DNA of 64,000 nt from the NCBI GenBank assembly GCA_013823135.1, contig PNLP01000003.1, positions 62,001 through 126,000 on the forward strand, in the 5' to 3' direction. Positions 40,719-48,768 of this stretch are shown one piece after another. The translations under genes and the position numbers were made by a program. The notes below the pieces were generated by a model, which saw nothing but the letters and a program-made list of their open reading frames with translations, was not told the DNA's origin and searched no databases. The stretch's first letter is position 1. Every line of letters begins with the position of its first letter. This stretch comes from Planctomycetaceae bacterium (GTDB taxonomy: Bacteria > Planctomycetota > Planctomycetia > Gemmatales > Gemmataceae).

Positions 40719-43691
40719 ATGCGTTGCCGCCAATCCGCACTCGCGGCCACTGTCGTCGTTTCTATCGCCGCGGGGCTCGCCCTCGTTCCGTCGCTCCGCG
40801 CCGAGCAAATCCACCGGCACAGCTTCGCCGGGCGGAACGCGATCCTCACCCGCGGCGATGCCAACGTCCGCGTCGACGAGAACGAACACGATATCTCCAC
40901 GCTCTCGTTCAAGAGCCAGCCGTCGAGCGAGCACATCAAGCTGACGCTCGAAGCCGCCACCGGCGACGCAGCGTTCGTCCACTACTACTACGACACGCCA
41001 CCCGCACCCGTCAGCGAGATGCTTTCTGCTGGCGTGTGGGTGAAGTCCACGAAAGCCGGAGTGCAACTCCGCGCCCGCGTCGTGCTTCCCAAGGAGCAAG
41101 ACCCGGCGAACCCGCAAGCAGCACTGACGATGCTGATCGTCGGGAAGACATCCGAGAAATCGCGACAGTGGGACAAGCTGACGCTCGATAACGTGCCCGA
41201 TCTGCTGGGCAAGCATCTGCCCGTGATCCAGGCGAAAATCGGCCGGGCGGTGAACACCACCGGCGCGTACATCGACCGACTCGTCCTGAACCTGTACACC
41301 GGCCCCGGCGTGGTCGAAGTCTGGGTCGATGACCTGGATATCGGCCCCGTGACAGCACCGGCCAAACCCGCACCGGCAGCACCGGGCGCACCGGGGATCA
41401 CTACGAAGAACACTCGCGCGGGGGAACCGCAAGCCCGCGGCCGCCAGGTAGAACAACGTGGCGGGCAAATCTTCGTGGACGGCAAGCCGTTCTTCTTCCG
41501 CGCCATCCGCCACACGGGCACCCCGCTCCACGTCCTCCGGCAAGCCGGGTTCGATTCCCTGGCGCTCCCTTCGGATGCCTCCGCCGAACTGATCGCGGAA
41601 GTGACCCGCGAAGGCTTCCTGGGAATCCCAACCGTGCCACTCGTGCCCGCGCGTGCTGACGACGACGGCCGAATCGCATCGGATCGCAGCCCCGACGAAT
41701 TCAGCCCCGTGATGCAGAAGTTCGCAGGTACCGACGTGCTGTTCTGGGATCTTGGCGGCGGCCGCACGGGCGAAGAATCGGACCGCGTGTTCCGCACTTC
41801 CGACCTGATTCGCCGGCTCGACCCACGCCGACCACGCGGGGCCGACGTTTGGGACGGCTTCTCGGGTTACTCGAACTTCCTCGACGTGGTTGGCGCACAC
41901 CGCTGGCCGCTGTTCACCAACCTCGACATGATCAAATATCGCGACTGGTTGGCACAGCGTAAGACGCTCACTGCCGACCGCGCAACGTACTGGACGTGGA
42001 TTCAGAACCACCTGCCGGACTGGTACATCACGCAGGTGCTGGAGCAGAAGCCAGACGACCCGTTCACGGACCCGATCGGCCCGCACCCGGAACAGGTGCG
42101 AGTGATGGCGTACATCGCGCTGGCGTGCGGGTGCCGCGGCATCGGCTTCTGGTCGGACCGCTTCCTCGCGGACTCACACCAGGGTCGCGACCGACTCCAG
42201 GGCATGGCACTGTTGAACGCCGAGATCGACATGCTCAGCCCGGTGATCCTGGCCGCCCGCGAACGAACACAGTGGCTCGATACGAACAACCCGAACGTGA
42301 AGGCCGCGCTCATGCGAGGCGAGCGCGGTGCGGTGTTGCTGCCCATCTGGTTCGGCCCCGGCACGCAGTTCGTCCCGGATCAAGGCGCGATTTCCGCACT
42401 CACCATCGTCGTTCCTCTGATTCACGACGGCGCGGACCCGTGGCGAATCTCGCCTGCGGGCGTCGAGTGCATGTCGCACCAGACGAAGAAGGTCCCCGGC
42501 GGAACCGAACTCACGATCAACGAGTTCGATCTCGTGTGCCCGATCGTGTTCACGAGCGACCGACCCGGACTCGTCGCCTGGTGGCAGGACTACACCCGCA
42601 AGTACGGGCGGCTCTCAGCCCGCTGGGCGCTCGATATGGCGGCGATCGAGTACGAGAAGGTCGCCTCGGTTCACGCGAAATTGACTGCAATGGGGGTCAA
42701 GGTACGCGAGGCGGACAGACTCTTTCAGCAGTCGGCGCGGTTCCACGATGAGGCTCGCAAGCAGTTCACCGCCGAGCTATACGACAAGGCCTACCAGGAC
42801 GCCGTGCGTGCGTTGCGCCCGCTGCGAGTCATCATGCGCGACCACTGGCTGCAAGCCACCGCGACCCTCGATGTGCCGACGGCCAGCCCGTATGCCGTGA
42901 GCTACTTCAGCCTGCCGAAGCACTGGGAGATGTTCCGCCAAATTCAGGAGACCAAGCCGGGTGCGAACGTGCTACCCCACGGCGGGTTTGAATTCGCGGG
43001 AAAGATTCCGAAGAACGGGGTGCGGGTCGATGCCCTGCCGGGTTGGACCGCACGATTCGGCACGCTCGACCGAGTCAACGTGGCAGCTGGGATCATTCCC
43101 TCGGATGCCCACGTCGCCAAGCCGGAAGAGAAGAAGCCACCCACACCCATCCACGGGCCGTTCGCACCAAGCCGGGAGATCGTCAGCCCCGACGCGGGCT
43201 ACTCCGCACCAGTCCCCGAACTGGGTCAGGGCATCTTGCGGCTCGACGTTCGCCTGCGTGGCGAGATTGGGCGAGACGGCAAGCCGGCCGCCGAGAGCCA
43301 GTCGCCGCTGGAACGAACGTTCCTTGCCGTGGACAGCCCACCAGTGCGATTGCCACCGGGTACCCTCGTGCGAGTGAGCGTGTGGTTGAAGATTCCGAGT
43401 GACATCGTGGGCTCGGCCGACGGCGTTCTGTTCTACGACGACGCAGGTGGCGAACCGCTTGGCGTGCGGCTTTCCGTGCTCCCCAAGTGGAAGCAGTACC
43501 ACCTTTATCGACGGGTGCCACCCAGCGGGCAGATTTCCGCAACCGTGGCACTCACGGGAATTGGTTCGGTGTATGTCGATGACATGCGCATCGAACCGAT
43601 GGTTCCCACGGAGCCCGCGGCGAAGACCACGACCGCCGAGTTCCGGGGCGGGCCTGCGAGCGTGTTTCAAACGGGCTTTCCGAAGCGATAA
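40719..43691 (+). CDS. large secreted protein with probable glycoside-hydrolase-like barrel and beta-sandwich ends
   Basis: 990 residues. Signal peptide with ALAATVVVSIAAGLALVPSL. An N-terminal beta domain ends in VEVWVDDLDIG and a central region (about 250-560) has the sequence character of a TIM barrel (IFVDGKPFFFRAIRHTG, LRQAGFDSLALPSD, FWDLGGGRTGEES, ACGCRGIGFWSDRFLAD). A C-terminal beta domain with YVDDMRIEP follows. Catalytic acids are not identified with certainty. No named family recognised. The ATG at 40719 has GGAG about 12 bases upstream. It could act on a polysaccharide in the periplasm or outside. Confidence 0.7.
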   Translation: MRCRQSALAATVVVSIAAGLALVPSLRAEQIHRHSFAGRNAILTRGDANVRVDENEHDISTLSFKSQPSSEHIKLTLEAATGDAAFVHYYYDTPPAPVSEMLSAGVWVKSTKAGVQLRARVVLPKEQDPANPQAALTMLIVGKTSEKSRQWDKLTLDNVPDLLGKHLPVIQAKIGRAVNTTGAYIDRLVLNLYTGPGVVEVWVDDLDIGPVTAPAKPAPAAPGAPGITTKNTRAGEPQARGRQVEQRGGQIFVDGKPFFFRAIRHTGTPLHVLRQAGFDSLALPSDASAELIAEVTREGFLGIPTVPLVPARADDDGRIASDRSPDEFSPVMQKFAGTDVLFWDLGGGRTGEESDRVFRTSDLIRRLDPRRPRGADVWDGFSGYSNFLDVVGAHRWPLFTNLDMIKYRDWLAQRKTLTADRATYWTWIQNHLPDWYITQVLEQKPDDPFTDPIGPHPEQVRVMAYIALACGCRGIGFWSDRFLADSHQGRDRLQGMALLNAEIDMLSPVILAARERTQWLDTNNPNVKAALMRGERGAVLLPIWFGPGTQFVPDQGAISALTIVVPLIHDGADPWRISPAGVECMSHQTKKVPGGTELTINEFDLVCPIVFTSDRPGLVAWWQDYTRKYGRLSARWALDMAAIEYEKVASVHAKLTAMGVKVREADRLFQQSARFHDEARKQFTAELYDKAYQDAVRALRPLRVIMRDHWLQATATLDVPTASPYAVSYFSLPKHWEMFRQIQETKPGANVLPHGGFEFAGKIPKNGVRVDALPGWTARFGTLDRVNVAAGIIPSDAHVAKPEEKKPPTPIHGPFAPSREIVSPDAGYSAPVPELGQGILRLDVRLRGEIGRDGKPAAESQSPLERTFLAVDSPPVRLPPGTLVRVSVWLKIPSDIVGSADGVLFYDDAGGEPLGVRLSVLPKWKQYHLYRRVPPSGQISATVALTGIGSVYVDDMRIEPMVPTEPAAKTTTAEFRGGPASVFQTGFPKR

Positions 43692-43707
43692 CCGTTTTCA
43701 CGGTTTG

Positions 43708-43757
43708 GCCCGAGCGCCACGCGAGGGAAAAGTTTCAACCTCGCGTGGCGCTCGGGC
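43708..43757. terminator. 19-bp perfect inverted repeat (GCCCGAGCGCCACGCGAGG)
   Basis: Arms 43708-43726 and 43739-43757 are perfectly paired, with a 12-base loop. It lies between two convergent genes (secreted protein, plus; LRR kinase, minus), fitting a bidirectional terminator. It belongs to the same family as the 61322 repeat. Confidence 0.75.
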
Positions 43758-43789
43758 TCAGACCAAAAACACACTCCACGCGGTTGGCG

Positions 43790-46078
43790 TCATTTCGTTT
43801 TGAGCCGAAAGACGCCGCCGTCCCAGTCGATGCGGCAACGAGGCACGGACTCTGCTAACTCCTTGAGTTTCTCAGCCGTAACCTTCGTCTCCCGCACATC
43901 CACCCAGAGAAGTTGCTTGCACTCGATGAAGTGGGACAGCCCGTCATCCGTGACAGGGGTGCCACGCAGGAGAAGGTGTGTCAGTCGGGTGCAATCCGCA
44001 AAGTTGGCCAAACCCTTATCGGTAACCTTGGTCTCCGACACTTCAACCCACGTCATGTTCTTGAAGTCCTTGAACATAGCCATCCCCTCATCGGTTACCT
44101 TCGTTCCCTTCAACCAGATCGAGTTGAGGTTCTTGCATTCTTTGAAATTGGCCAGTCCCGCATCAGTAATTGGGTTGTAGTTGATGAGGAGGTCGATGAT
44201 GTTCTTGGAGTCTTTGAAGATCGCCAGCCCCTCATCCGTGATGCGGGAACCAGATAGGTGAAGCCTCAACAATTTCTTGTGGTCTTTGAAATATGCCAAC
44301 CCTGTGTTTCCCACCTGAGTGTTCGACAGGCCGAGGATGATGAGGTTTTTGCAGTGCCTGAACGGGGCCATCCCCGCATTTGTCACCTCGGTCCCCCACA
44401 TGTTGATGCCAGTTAGGGTAAACGGAACTTTCGGCAGGTCTGACTCAAAGACGATCTGGTCCTTGTCGTTAAGGGCGTTGTTGATCCACACTTTGCCACC
44501 CAGAGCAAACACGTACTTGGCGGCCTGGCGGTCATCGAGTGGCCCCGCAGGGATGGGGATCTTCTGCTCGGGCTCCTTCTTCTGTTCCGGGCCAATCTTG
44601 GCGACGTCCTTGCCATCCTGCTTCACGGTCACCGTGCTGCCGTCCGGCACTTTGATCTCAGTTTCGGTGCCGTCTTTATTCTTGATCTTGATGATGATGT
44701 CCGCAGCGACAATTCCCCCCATTGTGAACCCGAGAAGCAACGCAACCATCAGCCACGTTCGTTTACGGGGCGGGTGCCGATCCTCGCTCTCGATGCTCGA
44801 TCGCACGCTGGACGGCATCTCACCCGTGGCCTGCGACCCGCCCGCGCTACGCTCCGTTAGCCCGGAACCTGACACCCAGTGACCCTGGGGCAAATTCGGC
44901 TCGCGTTGCTGATCTGCATTGTTCGGAGTCCCTAGACTCGTGATCTCGACTTTGGATTCAATCTGTCGAAGTTCCGTGGCAACAACCTCCGCCGTCGCAG
45001 GGCGGTCTTCACGGTTCTTCGCCAACATCTGCATCGTGAAGGAGTCGAGTTCCGGCGGCACCAACGGGTTGATGGCCGCAGGCCGTGGCGGATGCTCGGT
45101 CGCCACGGCGATGAGCAACCCCGTCACGTTCCCGGCCCGAAATGGCTCCCGACCCGTGAGCATCTGGTAGAGCACAATCCCGAGGCTGAACAAATCGCTA
45201 CGAGCGTCGAGCGGGTCGCCCTTGGCCTGCTCGGGACTCATGTAGGCGGGTGTGCCCACGACAATTCCCTGTTGGGTCATCGGCGTGGAAAACTCTCCAC
45301 TTCTCGGCCCGTTGTCGCCGAACCGAGCGAGGCCAAAATCGAGAATCTTGACTCGCCGATTCTTCCCCTCCAACCAGACGTTCGCGGGCTTGATGTCGCG
45401 ATGGATCAGGCCGCAAGCGTGCGCGGCAGCAAGACCCTCAGCCATCTCGCGTGCGATGCGAATGGCCTCGAAAAGCGGAACCTGCGTGTTGGGTTTGATC
45501 GCGCTCGAAAGCGGCTGCCCCTTCAACAGCGGCATCGCGATGAACGGCACGCCGCGATCTTCACCGACCTGATGAATCGCGGCAACATGGTCGTGCTCGA
45601 CCGCGGCCTGGGAGCGAGCTTCTCTCAGGAAGCGGGCAACGTCGGCCGGGTTCGTCGCGTAGGCCGGAAGCATCGCCTTCAGCGCAATTTGCCGCTTCAA
45701 CTGCGGGTCTTCGGCACGAAACACGACGCCCATGCCACCCATCCCCAGCAACCCGAGGATGCGATACTGCCCAAGCCTGCCGATCTCGTCTTCTTGTGCC
45801 GGGGGTTTCAGGAACGGGAAGTCGTGGGAAGAATGTGGCGCGGTCGGGCCAAACTCGGTCGGATGGCTGGGAACGAAGCCATTCTCAGTGGGTTCCGGTG
45901 TCAGAGAGATTGCCGTGTTCAGCATCCCGGGAAGTAATTCGATCGCCGAAGAGCCCGCCAGAATGGGAATTGCTTCGCCGCATACTGGGCAGGTGACGTC
46001 AAAGTTTGAATCCGCGGGGATTTGCTCCGCAGGAACTGCGGTCTGGCACGACGGACACGTCAGGGGCGAGGCAACCAT
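43790..46078 (-). CDS. zinc-ribbon serine/threonine protein kinase with transmembrane helix and leucine-rich repeats
   Basis: 762 residues. N-terminal zinc ribbon (C8, C11, C30, C33). Kinase domain at about 103-370 with LGMGGMGVVFRAED, Lys134 in IALKAM, HRDIKPANV (226-234), DFG at 247-249 and GTPAYMSPEQ. Membrane helix at about 440-463 (TWLMVALLLGFTMGGIVAAD). After a charged segment (KKEPEQKIPIP), eight or so LRRs run to the end (NLIILGLSNTQVGNTGLAYF). It is a Hanks-type kinase anchored in the inner membrane with extracytoplasmic LRR sensor, a very common planctomycete form. Typical ATG at 46078. Confidence 0.9.
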   Translation of the reverse strand: MVASPLTCPSCQTAVPAEQIPADSNFDVTCPVCGEAIPILAGSSAIELLPGMLNTAISLTPEPTENGFVPSHPTEFGPTAPHSSHDFPFLKPPAQEDEIGRLGQYRILGLLGMGGMGVVFRAEDPQLKRQIALKAMLPAYATNPADVARFLREARSQAAVEHDHVAAIHQVGEDRGVPFIAMPLLKGQPLSSAIKPNTQVPLFEAIRIAREMAEGLAAAHACGLIHRDIKPANVWLEGKNRRVKILDFGLARFGDNGPRSGEFSTPMTQQGIVVGTPAYMSPEQAKGDPLDARSDLFSLGIVLYQMLTGREPFRAGNVTGLLIAVATEHPPRPAAINPLVPPELDSFTMQMLAKNREDRPATAEVVATELRQIESKVEITSLGTPNNADQQREPNLPQGHWVSGSGLTERSAGGSQATGEMPSSVRSSIESEDRHPPRKRTWLMVALLLGFTMGGIVAADIIIKIKNKDGTETEIKVPDGSTVTVKQDGKDVAKIGPEQKKEPEQKIPIPAGPLDDRQAAKYVFALGGKVWINNALNDKDQIVFESDLPKVPFTLTGINMWGTEVTNAGMAPFRHCKNLIILGLSNTQVGNTGLAYFKDHKKLLRLHLSGSRITDEGLAIFKDSKNIIDLLINYNPITDAGLANFKECKNLNSIWLKGTKVTDEGMAMFKDFKNMTWVEVSETKVTDKGLANFADCTRLTHLLLRGTPVTDDGLSHFIECKQLLWVDVRETKVTAEKLKELAESVPRCRIDWDGGVFRLKTK

Positions 46079-46153
46079 CGAGCACCCAGTGCGGAGCGGT
46101 CGGGGATCGCATTATTTTGCATTCGCAAACTTCGCGGAGCAACAGGCATTCCG

Positions 46154-47062
46154 CTAACCCAATACTCGCGCGAGCGACGCACCGAAGAGCAGTTTCACCT
46201 TCTCGAACTTGCCCACCTCGGGCCGTCGAGTCAGCACGTCGTAATTCGCGCGCTCGATGGCAGAGAGAATCGCTCGCCCACCGCGGCTGAAGAGATCCAC
46301 GTCCACTCGCGCCGCGCGGGGTAACAGCGGAAGTAATGCCTCGCCGCGGTCGAAGAACCCACGGGCACGCTCGACCTCGAACTGCATCAGGGCGCGGAAC
46401 TGTGGCGTGAATCGCTGAGCCCCGATGTCGGCTTCCGACACGCCGAACCGATCGCAATCTTCTGAAGGTAGATAGACTCGGCCAATGGCATAGTCGCGGA
46501 CCACATCCTGCCAAAAGTTCGCGAGTTGCAATCCCGTGCACACTTCATCGGAGAGTGCAGCTCGCTTCGTGTCGAAGCACTCGAACAGATACAGCACAAG
46601 GTGCCCGACCGGGTTCGCCGAGTTCCGGCAGTACGCGAGGAGTTGCTCGAATGACTCGTAGCGCTTGACGTGCTGATCCTGCGTGAACGCGACGAGCAGG
46701 TTCAGGAAGGGTTCGGGAGGAATATCGAACCGGCGAATGGTTTCCCGCAGAGCGACCATGACCGGATGCCGTGGCTCGCCCGAGTAACAGGTCAGCAGTT
46801 CGCCTCGCCACCAGTCGAGGAGCCGCAGCGTTTCCGCACCGCCACTCGTTTCGTCGGCGAGGTCGTCGGACCAGCGACAGTACGCATACACGGCGTTAAA
46901 GTGGCGAATCAGCCGGCGTGGCAACAGCACCGAGACGACGGTGAAGTTCTCGTAATGGGATCGGGTGACGTGGGCGCAGTACGCGCGGGCCACAGGAAGA
47001 GTAATGGGTGGGGTTGAAGTCGGCCCCCACTGACGGAGTTCGTGTGAGAAGTTCCAGGCCAT
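46154..47062 (-). CDS. hpnC: squalene synthase HpnC (hopanoid/squalene pathway)
   Basis: 302 residues of the squalene/phytoene synthase type, HpnC subfamily. First Asp motif WSDDLADE near residue 65, second motif FWQDVVRDYAIGRVYLP near 190. In the HpnCDE route two farnesyl diphosphates are joined to hydroxysqualene and then reduced to squalene via presqualene diphosphate; HpnC is the second of these synthases. HpnD and HpnE are not in this window. ATG at 47062, after the 47089 hairpin. Confidence 0.88.
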   Translation of the reverse strand: MAWNFSHELRQWGPTSTPPITLPVARAYCAHVTRSHYENFTVVSVLLPRRLIRHFNAVYAYCRWSDDLADETSGGAETLRLLDWWRGELLTCYSGEPRHPVMVALRETIRRFDIPPEPFLNLLVAFTQDQHVKRYESFEQLLAYCRNSANPVGHLVLYLFECFDTKRAALSDEVCTGLQLANFWQDVVRDYAIGRVYLPSEDCDRFGVSEADIGAQRFTPQFRALMQFEVERARGFFDRGEALLPLLPRAARVDVDLFSRGGRAILSAIERANYDVLTRRPEVGKFEKVKLLFGASLARVLG

Positions 47063-47088
47063 GCAGTGAGTTTAGAGAATCCTGGCTC

Positions 47089-47136
47089 TGCCGCTTGCGG
47101 CATCGCAGGTAATAGCCTGCGATGCCGCAAGCGGCA
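47089..47136. terminator. 21-bp perfect inverted repeat (TGCCGCTTGCGGCATCGCAGG)
   Basis: Arms 47089-47109 and 47116-47136 pair perfectly over 21 bp with a 6-base loop. It lies between the DUF1501 gene and hpnC, both minus strand, so it should end the DUF1501 transcript. It stands 7 bases from the DUF1501 stop codon. Confidence 0.75.
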
Positions 47137-47142
47137 AATCTG

Positions 47143-48525
47143 TTACTTCAAGATGTCCTTTACGACGTGTCCGTGAACGTCGGTCAAGCGGAAGTCGCGA
47201 CCACTGTAGCGGTACGTCAACTTCTCGTGATCGATGCCCATGAGGTGCAGCATCGTCGCGTGGAGGTCGTGGATGTGCACCTTGTTCTCCGCGGCTGCGA
47301 AACCGAAATCATCGGTCGAACCGTAGGCCATGCCCCCCTTCACGCCCCCGCCCGCGAGCCACACGCTGAAGCCGTGGTTGTTGTGGTCGCGGCCGTTCTG
47401 CCCTTCCGAGGTCGGCGTGCGGCCGAACTCGCCACCCCACAGCACGAGCGTTTCGTCGAGCAATCCCTGTTGCTTCAGGTCGCGGAGCAGTGCGGCGACC
47501 GCCTTGTCGCTGTCCTTTGCCTTGTTGCGGTGACCCTTCTCGATGTCGCCGTGATCGTCCCACGGTTGGCCGCTGCCGTAGAAGACCTGAACCATTCGCA
47601 CGCCGCGTTCAACCAGCCGCCGAGCCGTAAGACACGCATCCGCGAAGTAACCCTTGCCATAGGCCTCGCGAACCTTCAGTGGTTCCTTGGTCACGTCGAA
47701 GGCGTCTTGCGCCTCGGTCTGCATGCGATAGGCGATTTCGAGCGACTGAATGCGAGCGTCGAGTTGGTCGTCGCCGGCGCGTTTCTCCTTGTGCATTCCG
47801 TTGAGTGCATTGAGCAGGTCGAGTTGCTCGCGCTGCGTCGTGGCCCCCACGTTCGCGTTGCGAATGTGGTCAATCACCTTCTTGGGGTCGAGGTTGGAAA
47901 TGTGGCAGCCCTGGAAAACGCCGGGGAGGAAGCTGTTGCTCCACAGCGCCGGGCCGACGACCGGTTTACCAGGACACATCACCACGAAGCCGGGGAGGTT
48001 CTGGTTCTCGGTGCCGAGTCCGTAGGTGAGCCACGAGCCCATGCTCGGGCGGATCGGCTGCGTGTTGCCGCAGGTCATCAGCAGCAGGCCAGGTTCGTGG
48101 TTCGGGATGTTCGTGTGCATCGAGCGAATGACGCAGATATCGTCAATGCACTTGCCGATTTCCGGGAAGATCTCGCTGACCTCGATGCCCGATTGGCCGC
48201 ACTTCTTGAACTCGAACGGCGACTTAAACAACGCCCCGGTTTTGCGCTCGGTTGACTTACCCAGGCTGCCGGCCTGTTTGCCGTGTTGCTTGGTGAGTTC
48301 GGGCTTGGGGTCGAACGTATCGACTTGCGACGGGCCACCGTTCATGAACAGGTGAATGATGTGCTTGGCCTTCGCCGGGTAGTGCGCGACCTTCGGGGCG
48401 AGCGGGTTACCCGCCACGCTCGGGGCAACGGCTTTCGCTTCGTCGGCGAGCAGGCCTGCAAGGCCGAGCATACCGAGGCCGGTGCCCGAACGGGTGAGCA
48501 TATCGCGACGGGAGATGGGCAACAT
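47143..48525 (-). CDS. DUF1501 domain protein (secreted, Tat signal)
   Basis: 460 residues starting MLPISRRDMLTRSGTGLGML, a twin-arginine type signal. The fold is of the sulfatase/phosphatase-like DUF1501 type, with LFMNGGPSQVDTFDPKPEL, RSMHTNIPNHEPGLLLMTCG, VLWGGEFGRTPTSEGQNGRDH. In planctomycetes DUF1501 genes stand beside DUF1549/DUF1553 genes, as here. GGAGCTTTCAA in front of the ATG at 48525 is a good ribosome site and is why the 44 extra upstream residues are rejected. The substrate is unknown; a complex-polymer degradation role has been suggested. Confidence 0.92.
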   Translation of the reverse strand: MLPISRRDMLTRSGTGLGMLGLAGLLADEAKAVAPSVAGNPLAPKVAHYPAKAKHIIHLFMNGGPSQVDTFDPKPELTKQHGKQAGSLGKSTERKTGALFKSPFEFKKCGQSGIEVSEIFPEIGKCIDDICVIRSMHTNIPNHEPGLLLMTCGNTQPIRPSMGSWLTYGLGTENQNLPGFVVMCPGKPVVGPALWSNSFLPGVFQGCHISNLDPKKVIDHIRNANVGATTQREQLDLLNALNGMHKEKRAGDDQLDARIQSLEIAYRMQTEAQDAFDVTKEPLKVREAYGKGYFADACLTARRLVERGVRMVQVFYGSGQPWDDHGDIEKGHRNKAKDSDKAVAALLRDLKQQGLLDETLVLWGGEFGRTPTSEGQNGRDHNNHGFSVWLAGGGVKGGMAYGSTDDFGFAAAENKVHIHDLHATMLHLMGIDHEKLTYRYSGRDFRLTDVHGHVVKDILK

Positions 48526-48552
48526 TTGAAAGCTCCAAGGACAAGTTTGTTC

Positions 48553-48762
48553 TTCACCCCGAAGGGGTGGGACAACATAGCCCAGGGCAAGACAGCGAAG
48601 TTGTCGCCGCCCTGGGAAGTCCCAACCCAACCGCCGCACCCTGAAGGGGTGCGACACCGCCAGCGTGTCCCACTTGTCGCACCCTTTCAGGGTGCATTAT
48701 TCACATCATCCGCCACCCAGGGCGTTACCCTGGGCTATGTTGTCCCACCCCTTCGGGGTGAA
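48553..48762. repeat. nested inverted repeat: 35-bp perfect outer arms and a 20-bp inner pair
   Basis: Outer arms 48553-48587 and 48728-48762 pair perfectly over 35 bp. Inside, 48636-48655 pairs with 48676-48695 with one mismatch. The sequence TTCACCCCGAAGGGGTGGGA is itself palindromic. The 210-base element fills almost all the space between the PSD1 stop (48769) and DUF1501 start (48525), two genes that should be transcribed together. Confidence 0.75.
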
Positions 48763-48768
48763 AACCGA

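Noticed and set aside
40495..40740. 81-codon minus-strand frame in the gap before the large secreted protein
   Set aside because: No ribosome site, no hydrophobic or domain pattern, and it would overlap the start of the plus-strand gene.
47122..48255. A 377-codon plus-strand frame opposite DUF1501
   Set aside because: Composition typical of an antisense shadow; DUF1501 motifs lie on the minus strand.
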